From contig JAISSX010000019.1 in the NCBI GenBank assembly GCA_031272885.1, forward strand, positions 1 to 64,000: DNA of 64,000 bases, given 5' to 3'. Shown in pieces: positions 1 through 7,433 of the stretch. Both the position numbers and the translations under genes were made by a program. The notes below the pieces were generated by a model. That model made no database searches, had not been told where the DNA came from, and saw only the letters and a program-made list of their open reading frames with translations. The first letter of the stretch is position 1. Every line of letters begins with the position of its first letter. The stretch is from Bifidobacteriaceae bacterium. Its GTDB lineage: Bacteria > Actinomycetota > Actinomycetes > Actinomycetales > WQXJ01.

Positions 1-167
1 TCCATCAAAAACTAACAGACCCTGACCGATAAATCACATACGTGACACCAGTCAGAGACAAACCAACTGGCATCAACACACATCCATGAAAACACTGTTG
101 AGATATCAAACAACGAACCGGTGACCTGCGCAGACACGCTGACAGGCCCAACGGGCACAACTTCTCT
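1..167 (-). other. Leader of an rRNA operon (16S gene just off the left edge)
   Basis: Read on the minus strand this AT-richer stretch holds TTTGATATCTCAACAG (about 99-114), resembling the conserved actinobacterial pre-16S leader, and ends at base 1 with GTTTTTGATGGA, which normally runs straight into the 16S start (GAGTTTGATCCTGG). No protein gene fits it. I infer that the 16S rRNA gene begins within a few bases beyond base 1. Recognition is from memory of leader sequences, without alignment; mature 16S sequence itself is not in the window. Confidence 0.68.
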
Positions 168-196
168 AGCTTAGGCCAGATCGGAGCCTCGCGCAA
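168..196 (-). promoter_or_regulatory. Putative rRNA operon promoter
   Basis: On the minus strand a -35 box TTGCGC (196-191) is followed after exactly 17 bases by a -10 box TAAGCT (173-168), a good primary-sigma promoter aimed at the rRNA leader. Bases 197-308, between it and the end of the dehydrogenase gene, hold no gene that I can support; further upstream rrn promoters could lie there. Confidence 0.55.
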
Positions 197-308
197 CTCG
201 GCGGCCTGTGTGTGTCGGCGGCCGGGGCGGCGGTCCGACCGTTCGTTGGACGGCCGGTCTTGGGCCGGCATCGGGCACCAGTGCTCTCAGGTTCGACCGC
301 CGCGAACC

Positions 309-1343
309 CTAGCCGGCCCAGACGATGCCGACCTTGCCTGCCAACCCGGCATCGGCGGTCTGATAGGCCACGGCCGCCTGGTCCAACGGGAAACGATCGG
401 TCACCACAACCTCTGGGTGTAGACCCCAGGCGGCACAGCGCTGCAACAGTTCCGCCATCCGCTGCGTCGAGGTAACCCACGAGCCGTGGATGACAAGCTG
501 CTTGTGGATGATCTCGGCACTGACGTCGATGCCGTTCACGATGCCACCCTCGCCTACTAGGGCAACCCTGCCCCAACGGCGCGTGCGGTGGATGGCAGCG
601 GCTTGGGCGGTTCCGTTGCCGGAACAGTCGATCGCGGCATCGGCACCATCACCCAGCAGGGCTGTCAGTTCTGCCTGGGTACCGCCGCTAGCGTGATCCA
701 CCGCTCCGAGGCTGACGGCCAGGTCACGGCGGCTCGCCACCGGGTCGGTGCCGATGATCTGGCGGACGCCCATCCGCTTGGCCAACAAGCCGGCAGCCAG
801 GCCAACCGGGCCCAAACCGGTGATCAACAACCGGTCACGGCCGGACACATCCAGGCGGCACAGGGCCTCGTAGGCGGTGCCGAAACCGCAGGCGGCGCAG
901 GCACCGTCCAAGTAGGTGAGCGAATCCGGCAAAGGCACCAAATCGCGTTCATCGGCCACCAAGAAGTCCTCGTGCCCACCGTCGCGCTGCCAGCCGTAGG
1001 CCCGCCGGTACTGGCCCGAGGTACAAGAAATCTGGTAGCCCATGCGGCAGTCATCGCAAATGCCGCAGCCCGAGATGTGATAGACCGCTACCCGGTCACC
1101 CACTTGGCGTTCCCGCACCCCTGGGCCCAGTTCCACCACCTGGCCGGCCGGTTCATGCCCGGCCACCACATCCTGGTAGGCCTCGGGACCTTCACCCAGA
1201 TGCTCACGGTAGATGGCCCGCAGGTCCGAACCGCAAATGGTGGAGGCCTTCATGGCCAACAGAACCTGGCCGTAGCCAGGGGCAGGCTTGGGGACATCCT
1301 GCAGAACTACCTGGCTGGCGCCGGGCAAGAATGCTGCTTTCAT
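309..1343 (-). CDS. Zinc-dependent medium-chain alcohol/polyol dehydrogenase
   Basis: 344 aa, usual length for the MDR family (threonine dehydrogenase, sorbitol dehydrogenase and relatives). Catalytic zinc ligands are visible as Cys37 (ICGSD) and the GHE motif at His63-Glu64. The structural zinc lobe has Cys93, Cys96, Cys99 and Cys107. The Rossmann NAD(P) site is GLGPVG at 176-181. The ATG has an AAAGGAG ribosome site 7 bases upstream. It is the last gene of a sugar ABC uptake operon, so it probably oxidises the imported sugar, sugar alcohol or a derivative; the exact substrate cannot be read from sequence. The next unit downstream is the rRNA operon promoter. Confidence 0.88.
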   Translation of the reverse strand: MKAAFLPGASQVVLQDVPKPAPGYGQVLLAMKASTICGSDLRAIYREHLGEGPEAYQDVVAGHEPAGQVVELGPGVRERQVGDRVAVYHISGCGICDDCRMGYQISCTSGQYRRAYGWQRDGGHEDFLVADERDLVPLPDSLTYLDGACAACGFGTAYEALCRLDVSGRDRLLITGLGPVGLAAGLLAKRMGVRQIIGTDPVASRRDLAVSLGAVDHASGGTQAELTALLGDGADAAIDCSGNGTAQAAAIHRTRRWGRVALVGEGGIVNGIDVSAEIIHKQLVIHGSWVTSTQRMAELLQRCAAWGLHPEVVVTDRFPLDQAAVAYQTADAGLAGKVGIVWAG

Positions 1344-1449
1344 GGCTGACTCCTTTGTACGCCAGGGCGAAGCGCAATTAGACCATACCGCTGCCGCCTC
1401 TGGTTGGCGCGATTGATGCTCCTATGGGGATAGCTGTGGTTGGGCACGG

Positions 1450-2238
1450 CTACTTGATGGCCCCTGCCGCCATGCCCCGCTCGAACTGCTTCTGGAGGCA
1501 GACGTAGGCGATGATCTCAGGCAGAGCCGCCAAAGTTGCTCCAGCCAGAACCTTCGGTTGGTCATCGGTGTAGCGAGCCTTGAAGTTCATCGGCAACTGG
1601 GACACGACCTGCTGGCCCTCGCCGGGCAACAAGACGAGCGGCAGCAGATAGGCGTTCCACGAGTTGATCAAGACCAGAACGATGATGGCCATGCCCATCG
1701 GCTTGGCCAACGGGACCAGGATCGACCAGAACTGACGCCACGTGCCTGCGCCGTCGATTCGGGCCGCCTCGAACAGAGAATCCGGGATGCCATCCACATA
1801 GGAACGGGTCAACAGCGTGGTGAACGGGATCTGCATCGCCGCCAACGGGATGATGACCGACCACAACGTGCCGCCAATGCCCGTCTTCTGCGCCATCATC
1901 AGCATGGGAGTCAGCAGAACCACCTCGGGCATGGTCAACGCGCCCATCATCAGCCAGAAGTAGACCTCCTTGGAGCGGATACGCAGTTTGGAGAAGCCGA
2001 AAGAGGCCGCCATGGTCAGGAAGTAGCAGATCGCGATGGTCGCCACAGCGATCAACAGAGAGTTGCGGAAGTAGGTCCAGAAGCCGGGCAGTTGGAGAGC
2101 GGCCTTGTAGTTGTCGATCCCCCGGCCCTGGAATGACGTGTAAACCATCGTGTACAGCGGCACGATGAACGGTATGACAAGCAGGACGCTGATGCCGGTC
2201 AGAAGCAGGCGCTTGCGGCGGCCTCGAAGCTCGAACAC
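1450..2238 (-). CDS. Sugar ABC transporter permease, MalG/CUT1 type
   Basis: 262 aa inner-membrane permease of the carbohydrate uptake type 1 family, with about six hydrophobic segments and a short cytoplasmic N-terminus (RGRRKR). The EAA loop that docks the ATPase is clear: EAARIDGAGTWRQFW followed by PLAKP near residue 150-165. The start is GTG and overlaps by one base the TAG stop of the upstream permease (TAGTG), so the two are translationally coupled. No ATPase gene is in the operon; CUT1 systems of actinobacteria often share a single MsiK-type ATPase encoded elsewhere. Confidence 0.92.
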   Translation of the reverse strand: MFELRGRRKRLLLTGISVLLVIPFIVPLYTMVYTSFQGRGIDNYKAALQLPGFWTYFRNSLLIAVATIAICYFLTMAASFGFSKLRIRSKEVYFWLMMGALTMPEVVLLTPMLMMAQKTGIGGTLWSVIIPLAAMQIPFTTLLTRSYVDGIPDSLFEAARIDGAGTWRQFWSILVPLAKPMGMAIIVLVLINSWNAYLLPLVLLPGEGQQVVSQLPMNFKARYTDDQPKVLAGATLAALPEIIAYVCLQKQFERGMAAGAIK

Positions 2239-3287
2239 TAGACCTTCACCTCCTCCGGCTTACGCTCGCGCGACATGACGGTCATGATGATCGAGACGCC
2301 TATGGCAAGCACAAGCAACAACATGGACATCGAGGCGGCATAGCCGAAGCGGCCGCCCTTCTCGAACATCTCCGAATAGATGTAGGTGCCGAGGAACTGA
2401 GACGCGTTGGCCGGTCCACCGGTTGTCACCAGGTAGGGGTAATCGAACAGCTTGAGGGCTGTGATCGCGTTCAGCACAGCCAACGACACGATGGTCGGTT
2501 TCAGTTGCGGAATGATCACCGACACCAGCACACGGATGTTGCCGGCACCATCGATGCGCGCGGCCTCAAGCACCTCGGGGTCGATCTGGCCCATGGCGGC
2601 AAAGAAGAGGATGAACGCCATACCGATCGAACTCCAGATCTGGATGCCGATCACAACCCACAGGGCGGTTGATGGCTGGATCCAGTTGGGGGAGACACTG
2701 GACAAACCGATGTGGTCCAACACCCACTGGAACCAACCGTTCCAGGCCGGATTCTTGCCGGTTGGATCCGCATGCAAGAAGCCGAGGTGGGCCAGGATCC
2801 AGTTCAATGGTCCGTCCACGGCGAACACTCGTCGGTGGACAGGAGACATGATGGCCGGCGCCACCACCACCGGAACAAAAATCAGGATCTTGAAGATGAC
2901 TGAGCAGTACACCCTCGAGTGCATGATCGCCGCGAAGACGATCCCCATCACCGTCTGCACCAGGTAGACCGCGATGAAAAAGATGAGAGTGTGTTTGAGG
3001 CACTCCCAGAACAACGGGGTGCTGAAGGCTCGCGCGAAGTTGCCCAGCCCCTCGACCACCTCTTCCTTCGGTGGCCGCCAGTTCCAGGGCAGCAACGAAA
3101 CATACCCGGTGTAACCGATGCAGAAGTAGATGACGCCAACCGCCATGACGAAACCGGGTAAGACCCAGGTCATACCGGCTGGTACGCCGTGGTAGCGGCG
3201 CTTGGCAGCACCACCACTGCGGCGACCAGACCCGGCGGAAGAAGCGGCTGGCGATTTCACAGTGATCGCCATGTCTTCCTGCCTCAT
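2238..3287 (-). CDS. Sugar ABC transporter permease, MalF/CUT1 type
   Basis: 349 aa partner permease. A basic, Ser/Gly-rich N-terminal tail of about 35 residues precedes the first membrane helix. The EAA motif is LEAARIDGAGNIRVL, then PQLKP. The frame allows a start five codons before ATG-Ala-Ile-Thr (MAITVKS), which would give 344 aa; I cannot decide between them. It sits 81 bases downstream of the binding-protein gene with a strong hairpin between, and overlaps the next permease. Confidence 0.92.
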   Translation of the reverse strand: MRQEDMAITVKSPAASSAGSGRRSGGAAKRRYHGVPAGMTWVLPGFVMAVGVIYFCIGYTGYVSLLPWNWRPPKEEVVEGLGNFARAFSTPLFWECLKHTLIFFIAVYLVQTVMGIVFAAIMHSRVYCSVIFKILIFVPVVVAPAIMSPVHRRVFAVDGPLNWILAHLGFLHADPTGKNPAWNGWFQWVLDHIGLSSVSPNWIQPSTALWVVIGIQIWSSIGMAFILFFAAMGQIDPEVLEAARIDGAGNIRVLVSVIIPQLKPTIVSLAVLNAITALKLFDYPYLVTTGGPANASQFLGTYIYSEMFEKGGRFGYAASMSMLLLVLAIGVSIIMTVMSRERKPEEVKV

Positions 3288-3331
3288 TTCGAATTCAGAT
3301 AGCCATGCCTTGGCTGGACTCAGTTGGGAAA

Positions 3332-3362
3332 GGTGGGTGGCCGGCGCGGCCGGCCACCCACC
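3332..3362 (-). terminator. Intercistronic hairpin between binding protein and permeases
   Basis: Perfect 14-bp stem (3332-3345 with 3349-3362, GGTGGGTGGCCGGC and its complement) around a 3-base loop, just after the stop of the binding-protein gene and before the permease genes. No T-run follows. Such hairpins in ABC operons usually act as partial terminators or mRNA stabilisers that keep binding protein in excess over permease; that role is inferred. Confidence 0.65.
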
Positions 3363-3368
3363 GAGGGG

Positions 3369-4825
3369 CTAGCCCGTGTAGGGCTCTGAATCCGCCTGCA
3401 TCTGAGCCACGATGTCCTCGATCGACATGTTCGGATCGGACAGCAGCTGCTGCACGGCCACCACCTGAGCAGTCGCCGTGGCAGGGGTCTGCTTCTCGTT
3501 GCGGGACTCGGTTGCCTGCGCCGCCGTCTGGAACATCTCTTGGAAGATCGGGATCTGGTAGTCGGGATCAACCAGGCCAAGGTTCTCCCAGTCCGGGTCA
3601 ACGCCGAAGCTGGGCACCAGGTCGATCGCGTTGTCGACCGCCAGTTGGCCGGCCTCGGTAGATGTCAGCCACATGACGAAGACTGAGGCCGCCGCCTTGT
3701 TCTTGGAATCGGCCGCGATGGCCAGGCCATAGTCGGCTTCGCCCACGTACGGCGGCACGTTGCCCTTACCCGCGAAGTCCGGCGCCGGAATCGGGATCAT
3801 GACGAACGGTTCCGGGTTCGAGACGCCGGCGCCCTCAGCGCTCTCGATCTGTGATTCAGCGACGGCGTACTGGGCATACCACGTGCCCATCTGGACAATC
3901 GCGGCCTTCTGCGCCATGAAGTTGTTGTTCGCCTCCGGATACTGCTTGATCGATGTCGCGTCAGCAGAGATGATGCCGTCGGTCTGCATCTGACGAAGTA
4001 TCTGCATCGCTTCGATGGCGGGAGCTTCATCCCATTGGCGCTCACCCTTGAGCGCGGCCGCGTAGTAGCCTGGCTCGACCGAGTCGCAAATGGTCCGCCA
4101 GGTCTCGGCGGCGAAACCATCCATGCCGTTGGCGCCCATGGTCCAGCATTGAATGCCGGCGGCACTGAACTTGTCGCAGGCAGCCTTGAGGTCGTCATAG
4201 GTCTTGAGGCTGAGAGGATCGATGCCCTGGGCGTCGAACAGATTCTTGTTGACCCAGACGAAGTCGGAAGCAACGCCACCCAGCGGCAGGGAGACCACGC
4301 TGCCCTTCCAGGTCAGTTGGTCAACGTAACCGGTGGCGTACTTGTTCTTCCAGTCCGAACCCAGCCAGGCCTCCGCCTGAGCGCTGAGATCCATGGCATA
4401 GTCAGCCCACAGTTCACGCCCGGCGATGGAGCCACCTGGGGCAATGTTGAAGACATCAGGGCCGCTGCCGGCCTGGAAGGCCGAAGTCAGGGCGGGGGGA
4501 TAGTCGGTGTTCTCGAAGTTCTTGTAGGTGACTTGAATGTTGGGATAGACCTCGTTGAATGCGGCGATCCACTTCTCGCCAACGGTCGTGTCCGGCGCGT
4601 AGGCCCACCAAAGGACTGAGCCGGAAATGCTGGCGGCGTCTTCTTGGGTCACAACGTCGCCTGCTGACGCCGCCTCTCCGCCGGATGAGTCAGTGGCGCC
4701 ATCGGAAGTCACTGCCTGGGAAGAGTCTTTCTCATCACCCCCCCCCCGCCGCAGGCAGCCATGCCTACGGCAACGGCTGCAACGGCGGCCGCAGCGAACA
4801 GTGAACGAATGGTTGTAGTTCGCAT
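3369..4825 (-). CDS. Sugar-binding lipoprotein of ABC transporter, frameshifted
   Basis: Extracellular solute-binding protein, family 1 type. The mature part (readable from 4712 down to 3369, 447 aa) has the expected fold features, for example WWAYAPDTTVGEKW and a GSGPDVFNIAPGG segment. The true start is ATG at 4825 with GAAAGGAA ahead of it; it encodes a lipoprotein signal peptide ending in GMAAC. These two parts are in different frames: ten Gs (minus strand, 4738-4747) would have to be 8 or 11 to join them. Translating from 4825 as given stops soon after the run. So the gene is broken, phase-variable, or mis-sequenced. A GTG at 4712 would give a protein lacking any export signal. Confidence 0.85.
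4738..4747. repeat. Ten-base C/G homopolymer inside the binding-protein gene
   Basis: Ten consecutive C (G on the coding strand), immediately after the lipobox Cys-Gly codons. It is the only place where the two reading frames of the gene can be joined, so gain or loss of bases here switches the protein on or off. Confidence 0.9.
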
Positions 4826-4959
4826 TGCTGGGTTCCTTTCACTTCGTTGTGATCAGGCGCACAGTGCGTGCTCCCCACCGGGAACGCCAAGCTTAACTCC
4901 GGGCCTACCGAACCAACCGTCACGGCAGGGGTCGATGACCTGCGTCCCCGGATACGGAC

Positions 4960-4999
4960 AGTCTAGACCCTTGTAGAAGCCGAGCGAACGAACGTTCAC
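4960..4999 (-). promoter_or_regulatory. Possible promoter and operator of the sugar operon
   Basis: Minus strand: TTCGCT (4988-4983), 17 bases, TAGACT (4965-4960). The -35 region carries GAACGTTC (4990-4997), a small palindrome typical of sugar-operon repressor sites. The -35 match is weak; read as a suggestion. Confidence 0.35.
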
Positions 5000-5030
5000 C
5001 CAAGCCCCGTCAACCCCGGTTAATGGGCCA

Positions 5031-5062
5031 GGCGCGCCGGCCCATCGTTGGGCCGGCGCGCC
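5031..5062 (-). terminator. Intrinsic terminator after the NlpC/P60 gene
   Basis: Perfect 14-bp stem, GGCGCGCCGGCCCA (5031-5044) with its complement (5049-5062), loop TCGT, 25 bases past the stop of the hydrolase gene. No clear U-tract, as often in high-GC actinobacteria. Confidence 0.75.
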
Positions 5063-5087
5063 TTGGCGTCTAACTATTGGGAGGGGA

Positions 5088-5855
5088 TCAGAACCGTAGG
5101 AAGACCGGCGTACGGTACATCTCGCGGAACTGGACGTAGGAACCGGTATGCGGGGAGTCAATCATGATGTTGCCGCCCGCGTAGATGCCCACATGGCCCG
5201 GGAACCACACGATGTCACCCGGTTGGGCCTGATCGCGCGACACCACCGTGCCGGCGTTGCGTTGACCCGAATCGGTCCGTGGGATGGACTTGCCGGCTTG
5301 CGCGTAGACGTACTGCGTAAAGCCCGAGCAGTCGAACCCGGAGGGGCTTGAACCGCCATAGACGTACGGCACGCCTTCGTACCGTGCGGCGATTTCCAGA
5401 ATCGTGTTGCCGGCCACCGTTTGCGGCGGGGCCACTTGGCCCGTTTGCGCACCCGATTGGGTCGCGACCGCAGTGCGGACGGGCGCCGCCTTGCGGATCG
5501 TGATCATCTCGGGTTCTGGTTCCGGCTCCGGCTCAGTAATGATGATCTCAGGCACCTTGAGGGTCCAGGTTGCCGTGGCCGGAGCGGACGCCAACGACTG
5601 GGCGCCGATCACGGAAGCGGCTGAACCAGTCAGCGCTGAGGCCTCAACCGAAGTACCGACCCTGACAGGCACGGCATTGGGTGCGGCTGTGGGGGCGGCA
5701 GCGAATGCGGGCACGGCACCCATCAACAGACCAGACCCCGCCACGACGGCGACGGTCTTGTGACTCACCGCGCCGGCCTGAGCGGCCAGGGCGGTAAGTG
5801 GGGTGACGGGCTTGCCTTCCGCGCGATGCCGGGGGGCAGCATTCCGTGTTACCAC
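5088..5855 (-). CDS. Secreted NlpC/P60 peptidoglycan hydrolase
   Basis: 255 aa. N-terminal signal peptide/anchor: basic start, hydrophobic run at about 33-54 ending in AFA-A. Then a linker with EPEPEPE (108-116) and a C-terminal NlpC/P60 domain from about residue 150. The Cys-His-His triad is Cys176 (FDCSGF), His221 (GHVGIY) and His236 (SPHTG). Such enzymes cut gamma-D-Glu-diaminopimelate type bonds in peptide stems. The start is GTG with AAGGAGA 5 bases ahead, at the end of a c-di-AMP riboswitch, so expression is probably tied to cell-wall and osmotic state. No LysM or SH3 domain is visible. Confidence 0.9.
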   Translation of the reverse strand: MVTRNAAPRHRAEGKPVTPLTALAAQAGAVSHKTVAVVAGSGLLMGAVPAFAAAPTAAPNAVPVRVGTSVEASALTGSAASVIGAQSLASAPATATWTLKVPEIIITEPEPEPEPEMITIRKAAPVRTAVATQSGAQTGQVAPPQTVAGNTILEIAARYEGVPYVYGGSSPSGFDCSGFTQYVYAQAGKSIPRTDSGQRNAGTVVSRDQAQPGDIVWFPGHVGIYAGGNIMIDSPHTGSYVQFREMYRTPVFLRF

Positions 5856-5865
5856 TGTGATCTCC

Positions 5866-6045
5866 TTAACCTACGGAGTGAGCTGTCGGGTTCGGGCGGA
5901 GATGCCCGGCCGCTGGCCGGAAGACCGGTCCAACGGCTTCACCCCAAGGCCCTGGCAAGCCAGTGCCGGAAGTGGTTCCTCCGTTCCTGCCGTTCGTCGG
6001 TTTCCCCAGGACGGCGGCAGGATTCGGCATCCGCCTGGAGGCTGA
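5866..6045 (-). promoter_or_regulatory. c-di-AMP riboswitch (ydaO-yuaA type)
   Basis: Minus strand, directly upstream of the NlpC/P60 gene. Conserved blocks in order: GATGCCGAATCCTGCCG (about 6032-6015), GGGGAAACC (about 6006-5998), GGGGTGAAGCC (about 5944-5934), GGCCGGGC, CCGCCCGAACCCG (about 5899-5887), CAGCTCACTCCGTAGG. This is the actinobacterial ydaO consensus found ahead of resuscitation-promoting factor and NlpC/P60 genes. High c-di-AMP is known to turn this class off. The last conserved block runs into the Shine-Dalgarno AAGGAGA. Confidence 0.9.
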
Positions 6046-6072
6046 GGGAGGAGGGTTTCCCGTAGCTCTACG

Positions 6073-6101
6073 AGACTACCGGGAACCGTCTCAATTGTCA
6101 C
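6073..6101 (-). promoter_or_regulatory. Promoter of the riboswitch-NlpC/P60 unit
   Basis: Minus strand GTGACA (6101-6096), 17 bases, TAGTCT (6078-6073), placed about 30 bases before the riboswitch. Bases 6102-6276, up to the end of the polyprenyl synthase gene, show nothing else I can name. Confidence 0.5.
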
Positions 6102-6276
6102 GTTTTGATAACGAAGTCCTAGTAGAGATGTTGTGAAGGTTTCACGAAGGCCCTGCTCAAGCCGCCAAAATTGGTGGCCGCGACACGCCGATGGGACCAA
6201 CGTCCCAGGCAAAGTCCCAGGTCACGCACGAGTCATCCTAAAGGATGACCCGGCGGGCCGCCCCGGCCGGCCACAG

Positions 6277-7293
6277 TCAGGCCAGGCGCTGCACAAACAG
6301 GTCCGCAATCGAGGCCAGTGCGGCCTTCACCGGACCATCCGGCACCGGCCCCAATTCCCCGACCGCCTTGGCCGCCCAAGACCGGGCCACCTCCCTGGCC
6401 GCCTCCATGGCCGGGTGCGCCACCAACCGCTCCACCACCTGAGCCAGCACCGCGTCATCGGACAGGTCGCCGGCCAAAGCCCGCGCCAAGTCAATGTTGG
6501 GGCCGCCAGCCAAACCGGCTGCCTGGTCCGCCGCTGCGGCCCGTTGCACCAACAAGACCGGCATAGTAGGCACCCGTTCGCGCAGGTCGGTGCCTGGCGT
6601 CTTGCCGGTCACGGCAGCCTGCGAAGCCAGATCGATGATGTCGTCCGCCAACTGGAAGGCCACCCCGGCCGCCTCGCCGTAAGCCACCAGGGCCTGCACC
6701 ACCGGTGCCGGGCAACCGGCCAGTTGGGCGCCGAAATGGGCCGACGTGGCAATCAAGGCGCCGGTCTTGCCGGCCAACACCTGAAGGTGGTGGGCCACCG
6801 GGTCTTGCCCCGCAGCCGGGCCGGTGGTCTCTTGGATCTGCCCCAGGCACAGGCGCTCGAAGGTCAAGGCCTGAATCCGCACCGCCTCCGGCCCTAGGTC
6901 CGCCACCAGGGCCGAGGCGCGGGCAAACAGCAGGTCACCGGTCAAGATCGCCACCGTTGGCCCGTACACCTGGTGGGCCGCCGGCTGGCCGCGGCGCAGC
7001 GGCGCGCTGTCCATGACGTCATCGTGATACAACGAGGCGAGGTGGGTCAGCTCGACCACCGCGGCGGCATCGACCACCGCGTCGCTGACACCCGAACCGA
7101 GGTGAGCCGTCAGAACCGTCAGCAGCGGGCGCAGGCGCTTGCCGCCGGCCTCAAGCAAATGCTTGGCGGCACCAGTCACAAACGGATCGGCCCCGGCCAC
7201 CACGGCCTGCAGGCGCTGTTCCACCAGGTCCATGCCACGGGACACGGAGCGCTCCAAAGCCGGGTCAGGCAATGACACCGCCAAACCCGCCAT
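6277..7293 (-). CDS. Long-chain polyprenyl diphosphate synthase (menaquinone side chain)
   Basis: 338 aa trans-isoprenyl diphosphate synthase. Substrate motifs: GGKRLRP (50-56), first Asp-rich motif DDVMD (91-95), second DDIID (217-221). It condenses isopentenyl diphosphate into the long prenyl tail. Lying at the 3' end of the complex I operon, with menA elsewhere in the window needing a prenyl donor, it most likely supplies the menaquinone tail (HepB/IspB/GrcC-like); chain length cannot be read reliably. ATG start with GGGAGG 7 bases ahead. A hairpin separates it from nuoN, so it may be expressed by read-through or its own promoter. Confidence 0.9.
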   Translation of the reverse strand: MAGLAVSLPDPALERSVSRGMDLVEQRLQAVVAGADPFVTGAAKHLLEAGGKRLRPLLTVLTAHLGSGVSDAVVDAAAVVELTHLASLYHDDVMDSAPLRRGQPAAHQVYGPTVAILTGDLLFARASALVADLGPEAVRIQALTFERLCLGQIQETTGPAAGQDPVAHHLQVLAGKTGALIATSAHFGAQLAGCPAPVVQALVAYGEAAGVAFQLADDIIDLASQAAVTGKTPGTDLRERVPTMPVLLVQRAAAADQAAGLAGGPNIDLARALAGDLSDDAVLAQVVERLVAHPAMEAAREVARSWAAKAVGELGPVPDGPVKAALASIADLFVQRLA

Positions 7294-7350
7294 CGGACCG
7301 CCTCCCAGAACTCGCGCCGCTCAGCCCCGCCGGCCGGAACCCAGACCGAA

Positions 7351-7380
7351 GAGCGTGCCATGGCCGCCCATGACACGCTC
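7351..7380 (-). terminator. Hairpin after nuoN
   Basis: 13-bp stem with one mismatch (GAGCGTGCCATGG 7351-7363 with 7368-7380), loop CCGC, in the 140-bp gap between nuoN and the polyprenyl synthase. Probably a terminator or attenuator of the nuo operon. Confidence 0.5.
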
Positions 7381-7433
7381 TAAGGGTAGGGGATCAACGC
7401 CCCTGGCCTGCACCTGAACTGCCAGCAAACAGC

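Noticed and set aside
3369-4712. Sugar-binding protein starting at GTG 4712 as a normal cytoplasmic protein
   Set aside because: A lipoprotein signal peptide with a good ribosome site lies directly upstream in another frame, so the gene is frameshifted rather than short.
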